Assembly: GCA_045106815.1 (NCBI GenBank) | Contig: JBGCFG010000030.1 | Location: 116,977 to 180,976, forward strand | Reading direction: 5' to 3' | DNA length: 64,000 nucleotides | DNA from: JAUIAI01 sp045106815 | GTDB lineage: Bacteria; Pseudomonadota; Gammaproteobacteria; Burkholderiales; Burkholderiaceae_E | Shown here: piece by piece, positions 33,501-41,963 of the stretch | Layout: every line of letters begins with the position of its first letter | How positions within the stretch are numbered: position 1 is the first letter of the stretch | Position numbers and translations under genes: made by a program | Notes under the pieces: generated by a model | What the model saw: only the letters and a program-made list of their open reading frames with translations | Told to the model about the DNA's origin: nothing | Databases searched by the model: none

Positions 33501-35027
33501 TCACTTCATCGTAGGCATCACAAACTCAGCGCCCGCTCGAATTCCCGTTGGCCAGCGTTGAGTCACAGCCTTGTAGCGGGTGTAGAAACGAACACCTTCC
33601 GGGCCGTGAATATGGTGATCCCCAAACAGCGATGCCTTCCAACCGCCAAATGAATGGAAAGCCATGGGCACAGGAATCGGCACATTAATGCCGACCATGC
33701 CAATTTGAACCCGATTCGCAAACTCGCGAGCTGCATCCCCATCGCGGGTAAAAATCGCAGCGCCATTGCCAAACTCATGATCATTGACAAGCCTTACGGC
33801 TTCCTCAAAAGACTCAGCCCGCACCACCGACAACACCGGGCCAAAGATCTCTTCCTGGTAAATCTTCATGTTTGGTGTCACCTTGTCGAACAGACACCCA
33901 CCGAGAAAAAAGCCTTGTTCGTGACCACTCACTTTCATTGAACGGCCATCTACAACGAGCTCTGCACCCTCGGTGACCCCTGTATCCACATAGCCGCGAA
34001 CCTTCTCTAGGTGGGCTCCCGTCACAAGCGGTCCCATCTCCGCACCATCGGTCATACCTGGCGCCATCTTGATCTGTGGAACCTTTTCTTTGAGCCGCGC
34101 GACCAGCGCATCGGCCGCGGGGCCGACCGCGACAGCCACCGAGATGGCCATGCAGCGCTCTCCGGCCGATCCATATGCAGCGCCGATGAGTGCATCGACC
34201 GCCTGCTCCAGATCAGCGTCCGGCATCACAACCATATGATTCTTGGCGCCACCGAGAGCCTGCACCCGCTTACCATGAGTGGTCGCGGTCTCATACACAT
34301 ATCGAGCTATCGGCGTCGAGCCAACAAAACTTACCGCGGCCACTTCTGGGTGGCGCAGCAAACCATCAACGGCCTGTTTGTCACCATGCACCACATTGAA
34401 AACACCCGGTGGCAAACCGGCCTGGCTTAACAAATCGGCAATCAACAATGAGGCCGACGGATCGCGTTCGGATGGCTTTAAAACGAAGGTATTCCCGCAG
34501 GCAATCGCAACGGGGAACATCCACATGGGCACCATTGCCGGAAAGTTAAACGGTGTGATCCCAACGCAAACACCCATTGGCTGGCGAATTGAATAGAGAT
34601 CTATACCGGTACCCACTTGCTCGCTGTACTCGCCTTTGAGTAACTGCGGAATACCGCAGGCAAACTCGACTACCTCGAGCCCGCGCGTGACTTCACCATG
34701 TGCGTCAGAAAACACTTTGCCGTGTTCTCGGCTAATAATCTCCGCAAGTTGATCAGCGTGCTCTTCCAACAGCGCCTTGAATTTAAACATCACCCGTGCG
34801 CGACGTAGGGGCGGTGTGGCAGCCCAATCCGGGAATGCCTTAGCGCTCGACTTTACGGCTGCGTCGACCAAGGCATCATCAGCGAGCAATACCTCGCGAG
34901 CGACCTCGCCAATAGACGGATCAAAGACTGATGCTTTTCGCGACTGACCATCAGGCCGGACGGCGACACCATCAATCCAATGACTAACAACCGCCTGGTC
35001 GAGCAACGACTGATCAGAACTGCCCAT
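33501..35027 (-). CDS. mmsA: CoA-acylating methylmalonate-semialdehyde dehydrogenase
   Basis: A 508-residue aldehyde dehydrogenase. The ATG 35027 (MGSSDQS) was chosen over longer frames because a GAGG site precedes it and the family domain begins with VSHWIDGV. The active Cys is in GERCMAISVAVAV. The usual general-base Glu is absent, and the segment reads LGGAKNHMVV as in CoA-acylating members. PVPMAFHSFGGWKASLFGD is the MMSDH/IolA hallmark. It converts methylmalonate or malonate semialdehyde to propionyl- or acetyl-CoA (valine, beta-alanine or inositol routes). Divergent from the pdxA-type gene. Confidence 0.92.
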   Translation of the reverse strand: MGSSDQSLLDQAVVSHWIDGVAVRPDGQSRKASVFDPSIGEVAREVLLADDALVDAAVKSSAKAFPDWAATPPLRRARVMFKFKALLEEHADQLAEIISREHGKVFSDAHGEVTRGLEVVEFACGIPQLLKGEYSEQVGTGIDLYSIRQPMGVCVGITPFNFPAMVPMWMFPVAIACGNTFVLKPSERDPSASLLIADLLSQAGLPPGVFNVVHGDKQAVDGLLRHPEVAAVSFVGSTPIARYVYETATTHGKRVQALGGAKNHMVVMPDADLEQAVDALIGAAYGSAGERCMAISVAVAVGPAADALVARLKEKVPQIKMAPGMTDGAEMGPLVTGAHLEKVRGYVDTGVTEGAELVVDGRSMKVSGHEQGFFLGGCLFDKVTPNMKIYQEEIFGPVLSVVRAESFEEAVRLVNDHEFGNGAAIFTRDGDAAREFANRVQIGMVGINVPIPVPMAFHSFGGWKASLFGDHHIHGPEGVRFYTRYKAVTQRWPTGIRAGAEFVMPTMK

Positions 35028-35171
35028 AGTGCTTTCCTCAAGAATGTTGGTCACATAAACGTACTGAACGCACGCTCGTTTAGTGAAGCCCGCTATTGTT
35101 ACAGACTCATTGGGACGGTGCGCATTCCCACCGCCAAACTTCTCTAGATTTGTATCAGGAATAGGCCGACC

Positions 35172-36158
35172 ATGACTCGGGTAGATCAACGTCACGATCA
35201 TCAACCGCTCGCGATTTCCCAGGGCGATCCGGCTGGCATCGGCCCGGAAATAATTGTCAAAGCACTCGCCACACGGTCAGACCTGGCTCACGATTCAGTG
35301 GTTCATGGTGATTCCGTGGTACTTCGTGACGCCGCCCATCGCCTCGGGCTACCACCGCCGCCCAATATTGAAGTGGTTACTTACTCTCGCGAAAAACAAC
35401 TTGAAATAGGGGTCGAGTCTGCTGCTACAGGTGACCATGCGTATCGGTGCGTCTTGTCAGCGGCCCGTTCGGTTTTGGCTGGTAATGCCCGAGCCTTAGT
35501 AACAGCCCCCCTGTCAAAGCATGCGATGAACCTGGCCGGACACACCTATCCCGGTCATACCGAGTTACTTGCCGAAACCGCCGGTGATTGTCCGGTACGC
35601 ATGATGCTGGCCAATCCCGAACTGCGAGTCGTGCTCGTAACGATTCACGAGCCACTTGCCCGGGCGGTTGAAATGCTGGATCAGGCGATAGTCGAAGAGA
35701 CGATTGAGATTGCTGCTCGGGCGCTCACGATCTCTCTTGGTCGGGCACCACGACTGGCGGTAGCCGGGCTTAATCCGCATGCTGGCGAGTCAGGGCTATT
35801 GGGGCGCGAAGAGATTGAGATCATCTCTCCGGCCATTGAATCGGCCAAACGAAAAGGGATAGACGCCCAAGGGCCACTGCCACCCGATACCGTTTTTATG
35901 AGCGCGCGAGGCCTGAGGACCTTTGACGCCGTTATTGCGATGTATCACGATCAGGGCTTGATCCCAGTGAAGTATCTTGGTGTCGAGGATGGCGTCAATG
36001 TGACGCTTGGCCTGCCCTTCGTTCGCACCAGCCCGGACCATGGCACCGCGTTCGATATTGCTGGCAAAGGCATCGCCCAGGCAAACAGCATGATGTGCGC
36101 GATAAGGGCAGCCGTTGAAATGACATCGCCACCTGACAGGAAACAAGCAGAAAGTTAG
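35172..36158 (+). CDS. pdxA: 4-hydroxythreonine-4-phosphate dehydrogenase (PdxA family)
   Basis: A 328-residue NAD-dependent dehydrogenase with the family start AISQGDPAGIGPEII at residues 13-27, metal-ligand His in GHTYPGHTE, AGLNPHAGE near 198, and MYHDQGLIPVKYLG near 258. PdxA oxidises 4-phosphohydroxy-L-threonine for pyridoxal phosphate synthesis. It is not next to ksgA or surA as in Escherichia coli, so it could also be a catabolic PdxA2-type paralogue. The overlapping frames give no further help. A bidirectional terminator follows. Confidence 0.85.
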   Translation: MTRVDQRHDHQPLAISQGDPAGIGPEIIVKALATRSDLAHDSVVHGDSVVLRDAAHRLGLPPPPNIEVVTYSREKQLEIGVESAATGDHAYRCVLSAARSVLAGNARALVTAPLSKHAMNLAGHTYPGHTELLAETAGDCPVRMMLANPELRVVLVTIHEPLARAVEMLDQAIVEETIEIAARALTISLGRAPRLAVAGLNPHAGESGLLGREEIEIISPAIESAKRKGIDAQGPLPPDTVFMSARGLRTFDAVIAMYHDQGLIPVKYLGVEDGVNVTLGLPFVRTSPDHGTAFDIAGKGIAQANSMMCAIRAAVEMTSPPDRKQAES

Positions 36159-36183
36159 CGCTTACTTCCAAACAAAGGATAAA

Positions 36184-36215
36184 GAAAAGGCGAGCCATCG
36201 CGGCTCGCCCTTTCC
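36184..36215. terminator. Bidirectional intrinsic terminator
   Basis: GGCGAGCC (36189-36196), a 5-base loop ATCGC, and GGCTCGCC (36202-36209), flanked by AAAGAAAA on one side and CTTTCC on the other. It sits between the convergent pdxA-type and pckG genes and can serve both. Confidence 0.8.
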
Positions 36216-36243
36216 AAATCAGCTTGTCGCTCGCGTCGAGCGT

Positions 36244-38133
36244 CTATGCGGCAAGACGCCTACGCAACGCCTCCTGCACACCAAGCAATTCTTTAGGCAG
36301 CCTGTCTTTGAGTTGCTCAAAAAGTTCGGTGTGTAAATCTAGTTCGCGGGTCCATGCCTCTTTTTCGATGGACGTGATCTGCTCAAACTGATCCGTCGAA
36401 AAATCGAGCCCATGCCAATTCAAGTCTTCAAATGCGGGCGTCGTCCCAAACACATGCTCGTTGCCGCCCCCATGACCCTCAACGCGATCGAGAATCCACT
36501 TAAGCACCCGCATGTTCTCACCAAAGCCGGGCCAGACAAACTTGCCCTGGTCATCAGTCCGGAACCAGTTCACGCAAAAGATCTTGGGCAAACTTGCCTG
36601 CTGGGACACCAGACTTTCACCAAGGCTTAACCAGTGGCCAAAGTACTCGGCCATGTTGTAGCCACAAAAAGGCAGCATCGCAAACGGATCACGCCGCACT
36701 ACGCCTTGCTTACCTGCGGCCGCCGCGGTTGTCTCAGAGCCCATTGTCGCAGCCATGTACACGCCTTCCTGCCATGAGCGTGACTCAGTAACGAGGGGCA
36801 CCGTCGTTGAGCGCCGACCACCAAATATAAATGCATCAATTGCCACGCCGGCCGGGTTATCCCAATCGTCATCGATCACCGGGTTCTGCCCAGCAGCCAC
36901 GGTGAAGCGGGCATTCGGATGGGCAGCCTTGCGGCCCTGTTCTTTGCCGATAGCCGGCGTCCATTCCTGACCTTGCCAATCCGTGCAGCGCGCTGGTGGC
37001 TCGCCCATTCCTTCCCACCAAACATCGCCGTCATCAGTCAGGGCAACATTCGTAAAAATTGCATCAGAGCGAAGCGATGCCATGCAGTTGTAATTCGTTT
37101 TGTCGTTAGTTCCCGGCGCAACGCCGAAGTAGCCCGCTTCCGGATTAATCGCGTAAAGCCGAGTTTGCCCAGTCTTTGGATCTTTGCGAGGCTTGATCCA
37201 AGCAATGTCATCCCCAATGGTGGTGACCTTCCAGCCTTGATAAGACTCGGGCGGTATGAGCATTGCAAAATTAGTCTTGCCGCAGGCCGATGGGAAAGCG
37301 GCAGCCACATGATGCTTCTTTCCTTCGGGTGAAGTCACACCGAGAATCAGCATGTGCTCAGCGAGCCAGCCCACACCATCGTTCTTGGCTTCCTGCCGGC
37401 CCATATTGGACGCAATGCGCAGGGCAAAACACTTCTTGCCCAACAACGCATTGCCGCCATAGCCGGACCCGAAGGACCAAATCTCGCGCGTTTCAGGGTA
37501 GTGAACGATATATTTGGTCTTGTTGCACGGCCAGGCAACATCGCTGATTCGGCTGCCGTCTTCGGCAACGAGTGGCATGCCCACAGTGTGAACACACGGG
37601 ACGAAATCATCATCTGCGCCGAGCACTTCAAAAACACCCTTGCCCATGCGCGTCATCATGCGCATGTTTGTTACGACATAGGGCGAATCAGACAATTCAA
37701 CGCCTATTTGCGCAATCGGGGAACCAAGCGGGCCCATTGAGAAAGGAATGACATACATCGTGCGTCCGCGCATGCAGCCATCGAACAAACCATCCAGCGT
37801 GCCGCGCATTTCGGCTGGCGCCATCCAATTGTTGGTCGGGCCCGCGTCAGCTTCCTGCTCTGTACAAATAAAGGTCCTATCTTCCACCCGCGCAACATCC
37901 GTCGGATCTGACCAGGCCAGGTAAGAATTAGGTCGCTTCTCAGGATCGAGTTTCTTAAGCGTACCGGCCGTGACCATTTCGGCGCACAAACGGTCGTACT
38001 CCTCCTGGCTACCATCTGCCCATACGATTTCGTCAGGTTTAGTCAGCGCTGCAATCTGACTAACCCACTCAATCAACCGAGTATTTTTGACGTAGGCGGG
38101 TGCCATGGCCGCCACCGAAGTCGCTTGGTTCAT
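36244..38133 (-). CDS. pckG: GTP-dependent phosphoenolpyruvate carboxykinase
   Basis: A 629-residue enzyme. The hyper-reactive Cys lies in the P-loop segment FPSACGKTNFAM near residue 285. Other GTP-PEPCK hallmarks are RTMYVIPFSMGPLGSP (about 105-120), the metal/guanine region PEAGYFGVAPGT, and FIFGGRRSTTVPLV. It converts oxaloacetate plus GTP to PEP plus CO2, the first step of gluconeogenesis. A GGAG site lies 8 bases before the ATG. This is the GTP type, unlike the ATP type of enteric bacteria. Confidence 0.96.
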   Translation of the reverse strand: MNQATSVAAMAPAYVKNTRLIEWVSQIAALTKPDEIVWADGSQEEYDRLCAEMVTAGTLKKLDPEKRPNSYLAWSDPTDVARVEDRTFICTEQEADAGPTNNWMAPAEMRGTLDGLFDGCMRGRTMYVIPFSMGPLGSPIAQIGVELSDSPYVVTNMRMMTRMGKGVFEVLGADDDFVPCVHTVGMPLVAEDGSRISDVAWPCNKTKYIVHYPETREIWSFGSGYGGNALLGKKCFALRIASNMGRQEAKNDGVGWLAEHMLILGVTSPEGKKHHVAAAFPSACGKTNFAMLIPPESYQGWKVTTIGDDIAWIKPRKDPKTGQTRLYAINPEAGYFGVAPGTNDKTNYNCMASLRSDAIFTNVALTDDGDVWWEGMGEPPARCTDWQGQEWTPAIGKEQGRKAAHPNARFTVAAGQNPVIDDDWDNPAGVAIDAFIFGGRRSTTVPLVTESRSWQEGVYMAATMGSETTAAAAGKQGVVRRDPFAMLPFCGYNMAEYFGHWLSLGESLVSQQASLPKIFCVNWFRTDDQGKFVWPGFGENMRVLKWILDRVEGHGGGNEHVFGTTPAFEDLNWHGLDFSTDQFEQITSIEKEAWTRELDLHTELFEQLKDRLPKELLGVQEALRRRLAA

Positions 38134-38611
38134 CGGAAAATCTCCTTAATAGAAAAACGGCGCGTGCGATGGCGGTGCCAGCAAATTCACATTTGCGGCA
38201 GCGCTACCCATCGGAGGGAAAAGCCATCGGCGAGTTTGAACCTGATTCGTATTTGGTCTGCAGGCTGCCCGGGGCGCTTATAGCCCGCTCGGTCCGAGTG
38301 CAGTAATCGTGAATCAAGACCATTAGATTTTTGTCAGACCTCAAGTCAGTTTGGGTCGGGCCGGAACCGCGATTGGTGGGCCAACGCTGTCGAACCGGAT
38401 GCACCATGCTTACGCATATCAGATCATGAACAGCTTTGAGATGGGCGATGTTACACCTCAGCCCGATGAATGAGATACCGATTAACGTGGTAAAGAGCGT
38501 CCCACATCACGCTTTGTTACGCCTCCAACAAAGTCACATCAAATTCAAGCTCAAATCCCTTGGCGCTAAACTCGCGCCATAAGTAAACCAACGTTAAGCC
38601 GACAGGCTTGG
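38134..38611. promoter_or_regulatory. Divergent intergenic region, pckG versus hydratase gene
   Basis: 478 bp without a gene. It must hold the pckG promoter (minus) and the promoter of the hydratase operon (plus). I could not fix a convincing -35/-10 pair or operator by eye. The only structure seen is a small GGCGC/GCGCC hairpin near 38560-38577. No RNA gene is recognisable. Confidence 0.5.
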
Positions 38612-39439
38612 ATGGAGCCCATGGTATTAAGTAGCACTGCTCAACATTTGCTGGCCAGCTATGACCAGGTCAGTCAGGTCACGCCAGACCAAATCCCGGA
38701 TGATCTGACGGTCGAGGCGGCAGCGACGATAGTTGATGAAATCCGACAAGCCCGACAAAACCGCGGCGAAAAACCAGTCGGCTACAAAATCGGGTTTACC
38801 AACCGGACCATCTGGGCACGATATGGGGTACACCACCCCATCTGGGGGCCGATCTATGACACCACCCTGACGATGCTTGACGGGTCAGACGCTGGCAACA
38901 TCAACCCGACGGATTTCACCGAGCCGCGACTCGAACCGGAAATAGTTGTCTGCTTGCGCCACTCGCCGCTAGATGCCTCGGTTGATGCCGTCTCAGACGC
39001 AGTGGCCTGGGTGGCGCACGGGTTTGAAATCGTGCAATCCGTTTATCCCGGGTGGCAGTTCACAGGTGCTCAGTCATTTGCTGCGCAAGCCCTACATGGC
39101 TCTCTCCTGGTGGGCCCCAGAATAGATGCGGCTGACCTTGCTCAAGGACGGCCACTTGCCAAGGTACTGAGTGGTTTGCACCTTTCTCTCTACAAAAACG
39201 GGGCCAAAGAGCCGGTAGACCAAGGTCAGGGTGCCAATGTATTAGATGGCCCCATCCAGGCGCTCGCTCACCTGGTACAAGCCAAGCTCGATCAGGGCGA
39301 AACACTCCAGACCGGTTCCATCATTACAACGGGCACGATAACCGATGCACAGGTCTTGGTAGCTGGTGATCGCTGGCAAAGCCAATTGGACAATATAGAC
39401 GGGCTCTCGGGCCTCAACCTGGCAGTTGGCCATGGATGA
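38612..39439 (+). CDS. 2-keto-4-pentenoate hydratase family protein
   Basis: A 275-residue member of the hydratase/decarboxylase (MhpD-like) family. The segments PVGYKIGFTN (residues 51-60), WGPIYDTTL, RLEPEIVVCLRH (metal-ligand Glu residues) and WVAHGFEIVQS fit that fold. Such enzymes add water to 2-hydroxypentadienoate-like compounds or decarboxylate 4-oxalocrotonate in aromatic meta-cleavage. No ring-cleavage genes are nearby, so its substrate here is open. An internal ATG at 38621 is an alternative start. Overlaps the next gene by 8 bp. Confidence 0.82.
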   Translation: MEPMVLSSTAQHLLASYDQVSQVTPDQIPDDLTVEAAATIVDEIRQARQNRGEKPVGYKIGFTNRTIWARYGVHHPIWGPIYDTTLTMLDGSDAGNINPTDFTEPRLEPEIVVCLRHSPLDASVDAVSDAVAWVAHGFEIVQSVYPGWQFTGAQSFAAQALHGSLLVGPRIDAADLAQGRPLAKVLSGLHLSLYKNGAKEPVDQGQGANVLDGPIQALAHLVQAKLDQGETLQTGSIITTGTITDAQVLVAGDRWQSQLDNIDGLSGLNLAVGHG

Positions 39440-40376
39440 AATCAGTCGATCTGCTATTGAAGCAGCTGCAGAACGGATTCAGCCTTATGTGCGCCAAACG
39501 CCGGTTATCAGCGTCGAAATTGACAACAAAACTTATGAACTCAAACTTGAATGCCTGCAACTGAGCGGTACCTTCAAGGCGCGCGGAGCCTTCAACCGGC
39601 TGATCAAACATAAAACGAGGGCGCAAAGCGGGGTAGCGGCCGCTTCGGGTGGTAATCACGGCATTGCCGTCGCCACAGCAGCCCGGTCGCTGGGCGTCAC
39701 TGCCAATATTTTTGTGCCCAGTGTCAGCCCTGCAGCCAAACGCGCCAGGCTCACCAGATTGGGCGCTGATGTGACCGTCTCAGGCGAGCAATATGCAGAC
39801 GCTGCAGCCCAGTGCGAAGCCTTTATTGCCAGGACCAATGCGCTGGACTGCCACGCCTATGACCAGGTCGAAACACTTAATGGCCAGGGCACGCTTGCAC
39901 GCGAATGGCTCAAACAAACCCAGGGGCTCGACACCATCCTGGTGGCCGTCGGTGGCGGTGGCCTAATTGGCGGCATCGCCGCGTGGTGTCAGGATGATTT
40001 GAAAATCGTCGCGGTTGAAAGTGTCGGGTGCCCAACACTGCATGCCGCCCTCCAAGCTGGGTCACCGACCGACATTCAGGTCTCGGGGTTGGCGGCCGAT
40101 TCCCTTGGTGCCAAACGTTCTGGCAGCCTGATGTTTCCGTTCGCTCGCGATTTTGTAAATGAGAGCGTACTGGTCGATGACGACGCGATCCGATTGGCCC
40201 AGAAATATGCCTGGTTTAACTTCAATCTATTGCTTGAACCCGGCGGGGCTGTTGCCCTCGCTGCAATTCTTAACAGGCAATATAAGCCGGCTCTTGATGA
40301 GCGTGTGGGCATCCTGATTTGTGGTTCAAATCTGCGCGGTCCGGATGATATCGAGCAATCAGACACCCCGATTTAA
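39432..40376 (+). CDS. PLP-dependent threonine/serine dehydratase family protein
   Basis: A 314-residue fold-type II PLP enzyme. The cofactor Lys is in SGTFKARGAF (about residue 50), ASGGNHGIA lies near 73, and the phosphate-binding GGGGLIGG near 170. ATG 39432 overlaps the hydratase stop by 8 bp. Family members deaminate threonine or serine or racemise amino acids. Length matches the short catabolic forms without an ACT regulatory domain, so it is not the biosynthetic IlvA. The exact amino acid is unknown. Confidence 0.85.
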   Translation: MDEISRSAIEAAAERIQPYVRQTPVISVEIDNKTYELKLECLQLSGTFKARGAFNRLIKHKTRAQSGVAAASGGNHGIAVATAARSLGVTANIFVPSVSPAAKRARLTRLGADVTVSGEQYADAAAQCEAFIARTNALDCHAYDQVETLNGQGTLAREWLKQTQGLDTILVAVGGGGLIGGIAAWCQDDLKIVAVESVGCPTLHAALQAGSPTDIQVSGLAADSLGAKRSGSLMFPFARDFVNESVLVDDDAIRLAQKYAWFNFNLLLEPGGAVALAAILNRQYKPALDERVGILICGSNLRGPDDIEQSDTPI

Positions 40377-40417
40377 TCGAACAGTCCCCATTAACCGAGT
40401 TCACTTACAGGCAACAC

Positions 40418-41575
40418 ATGTCAATCGACCAGACTCACCAAGCCCTCCACGACGAGCCTCCATTGGTCGATTATTTCCCAGCTTCTTACCATGCGTCACG
40501 TGAGCGCTTACTTTCCTCACTAGGCTCTATTTCTCAAAAATACCCTGTCATGATTGACAGTCGATCCATTAATGCCAAAGGGCCTGACGGTGAGACACTG
40601 GCTCAAGATTTCGTCATGATTGGTGCACGTCAACCCCGTCATGTTTTTCTGATCTCCTGCGCGACGCACGGCGTTGAAGGGTTTGCGGGTAGCGCCATAC
40701 AACATGATTTTCTTGAGAATAAGCTTCCCCAGTTAGCGCTTGCGCCAGACACGGCGATCGTCATTGTGCACGGTCATAACCCCTATGGTTTTGCGTGGCT
40801 CAGACGGGTCACTGAGAACAACGTCGACTTGAATCGAAACTTCGTTGAGCACTTTGATACCGAGCTGGTTTCGGAGGATTACAGGGCACTCTATGACCTG
40901 CTCAACCCACCAGATCTCGACCCCGAAAAGGAGGTTGATCGTTGGGCAGAGCTGGAAGAATTCGTCGCAACCAACGGCATGCCGCGCACGCAAAAAGCGA
41001 TCACTGAAGGCCAATATCACTATCCCGGCGGCGTGCAGTTTGGCGGGCAGGCCCGCGAGGAATCCGCCCAAAACCTGCTCGCGCTCGTAACCGAGCATTT
41101 GGCTCAAGCCCAAACCGTGATCTGGATCGACATTCATACTGGGCTGGGAGAACTTGGCGATTGTGAGTTAATCAGCGGCGTCCCCAAAGATAGCGACGGC
41201 TTCCGCTTTACTCAGAAAATCTGGCCGGAGGCCCGCTCGGCCGACGGTGGCGAGTCATTGTCCGCGCCGCTACACGGCGTCATTGATGTCGGCTTGTCGC
41301 GCGCAATGCCGGCAGGTTGCCAGTTCGCGATGGTATTTCCTGAATTTGGCACCTACCCGGTTGTCAGAGTGATCCAGGCCATGAGAGCGGATAACTGGCT
41401 TCATCAGCATGGACCTGATGATGTGCTGGAAGATCCAATCGCCAAACCAATCAAAGCTGAGTTACTGGAGGCGTTCCGGCCTGATGATGCCCAATGGCGC
41501 ATGACCATCCAAAAGACTGGTCGGGAGATCATCAATCAAGGCATTGCCGCTATGGCAGGCATTGGTCCCAGATAA
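40418..41575 (+). CDS. DUF2817 (M14-like) metallopeptidase family protein
   Basis: A 385-residue protein. It has a zinc-site pattern CATHGVEGFAGSA (His/Glu near residues 88-91), the downstream VDLNRNF near residue 143, and a third ligand His in WIDIHTGLG near 235. This is the DUF2817/carboxypeptidase-like arrangement. A late Glu in VFPEFGTYP may be the catalytic base. It probably hydrolyses a small amide or peptide in the cytoplasm, as no signal peptide is seen. It is third in the run after the hydratase and dehydratase. Confidence 0.83.
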   Translation: MSIDQTHQALHDEPPLVDYFPASYHASRERLLSSLGSISQKYPVMIDSRSINAKGPDGETLAQDFVMIGARQPRHVFLISCATHGVEGFAGSAIQHDFLENKLPQLALAPDTAIVIVHGHNPYGFAWLRRVTENNVDLNRNFVEHFDTELVSEDYRALYDLLNPPDLDPEKEVDRWAELEEFVATNGMPRTQKAITEGQYHYPGGVQFGGQAREESAQNLLALVTEHLAQAQTVIWIDIHTGLGELGDCELISGVPKDSDGFRFTQKIWPEARSADGGESLSAPLHGVIDVGLSRAMPAGCQFAMVFPEFGTYPVVRVIQAMRADNWLHQHGPDDVLEDPIAKPIKAELLEAFRPDDAQWRMTIQKTGREIINQGIAAMAGIGPR

Positions 41576-41661
41576 CCGTCCGGGTAGGCGCCAGTCTGAA
41601 TCCTCGCCTGTTGGGCTCAAATCGCCGTTTCGGCCGCTGGTCGGTGGCCAAGGGCTTTCGT

Positions 41662-41706
41662 CCTGAGCGTCCTCCCCTAACCTAATCCCCACAGGTTAGG
41701 CTCAGG
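41662..41706 (+). other. Two-tier hairpin after the DUF2817 gene
   Basis: The inner stem CCTAACCT (41676-41683) pairs with AGGTTAGG (41693-41700). The outer stem CCTGAG (41662-41667) pairs with CTCAGG (41701-41706). There is no T-run after it, so it is not a classic terminator. It sits 40 bp before the small membrane-protein gene and could be a terminator of another type or a regulatory leader. Confidence 0.45.
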
Positions 41707-41746
41707 GCAATCCCACTGACACAGCGTTCTGCTGTAGAGTCCGTAT

Positions 41747-41923
41747 ATGGCAGAGATGACACCCGCTCAAAGAACCGCAGCAACGGCAAGATACGTCTTG
41801 CTCGCTGGCGCCCTATTTATCACCGAAGCCCTGTTAAGGGGTTCAGCCACCCGCGCGGCCATTGCGAGCGCCGTTGTTGCAGCCGGCGCCAGCTTGCTAG
41901 TGTTGGCCAAACGCGCCGACTAA
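41747..41923 (+). CDS. 58-residue membrane protein of unknown function
   Basis: A short open frame starting at ATG 41747 and ending at TAA 41921. The product begins MAEMTPAQRTAATARY, followed by two hydrophobic helices at about residues 17-30 and 37-54, and ends in the basic tail LAKRAD. A GAG-type ribosome site lies 7 bases upstream. It is 40 bp before the HTH gene on the same strand. No family recognised. The hydrophobic pattern and regular codon use suggest a real gene rather than noise. Confidence 0.5.
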   Translation: MAEMTPAQRTAATARYVLLAGALFITEALLRGSATRAAIASAVVAAGASLLVLAKRAD

Positions 41924-41963
41924 GCTGACCGGCGACGCGCCTTCCGTTCCGCCGCGCCTCACC

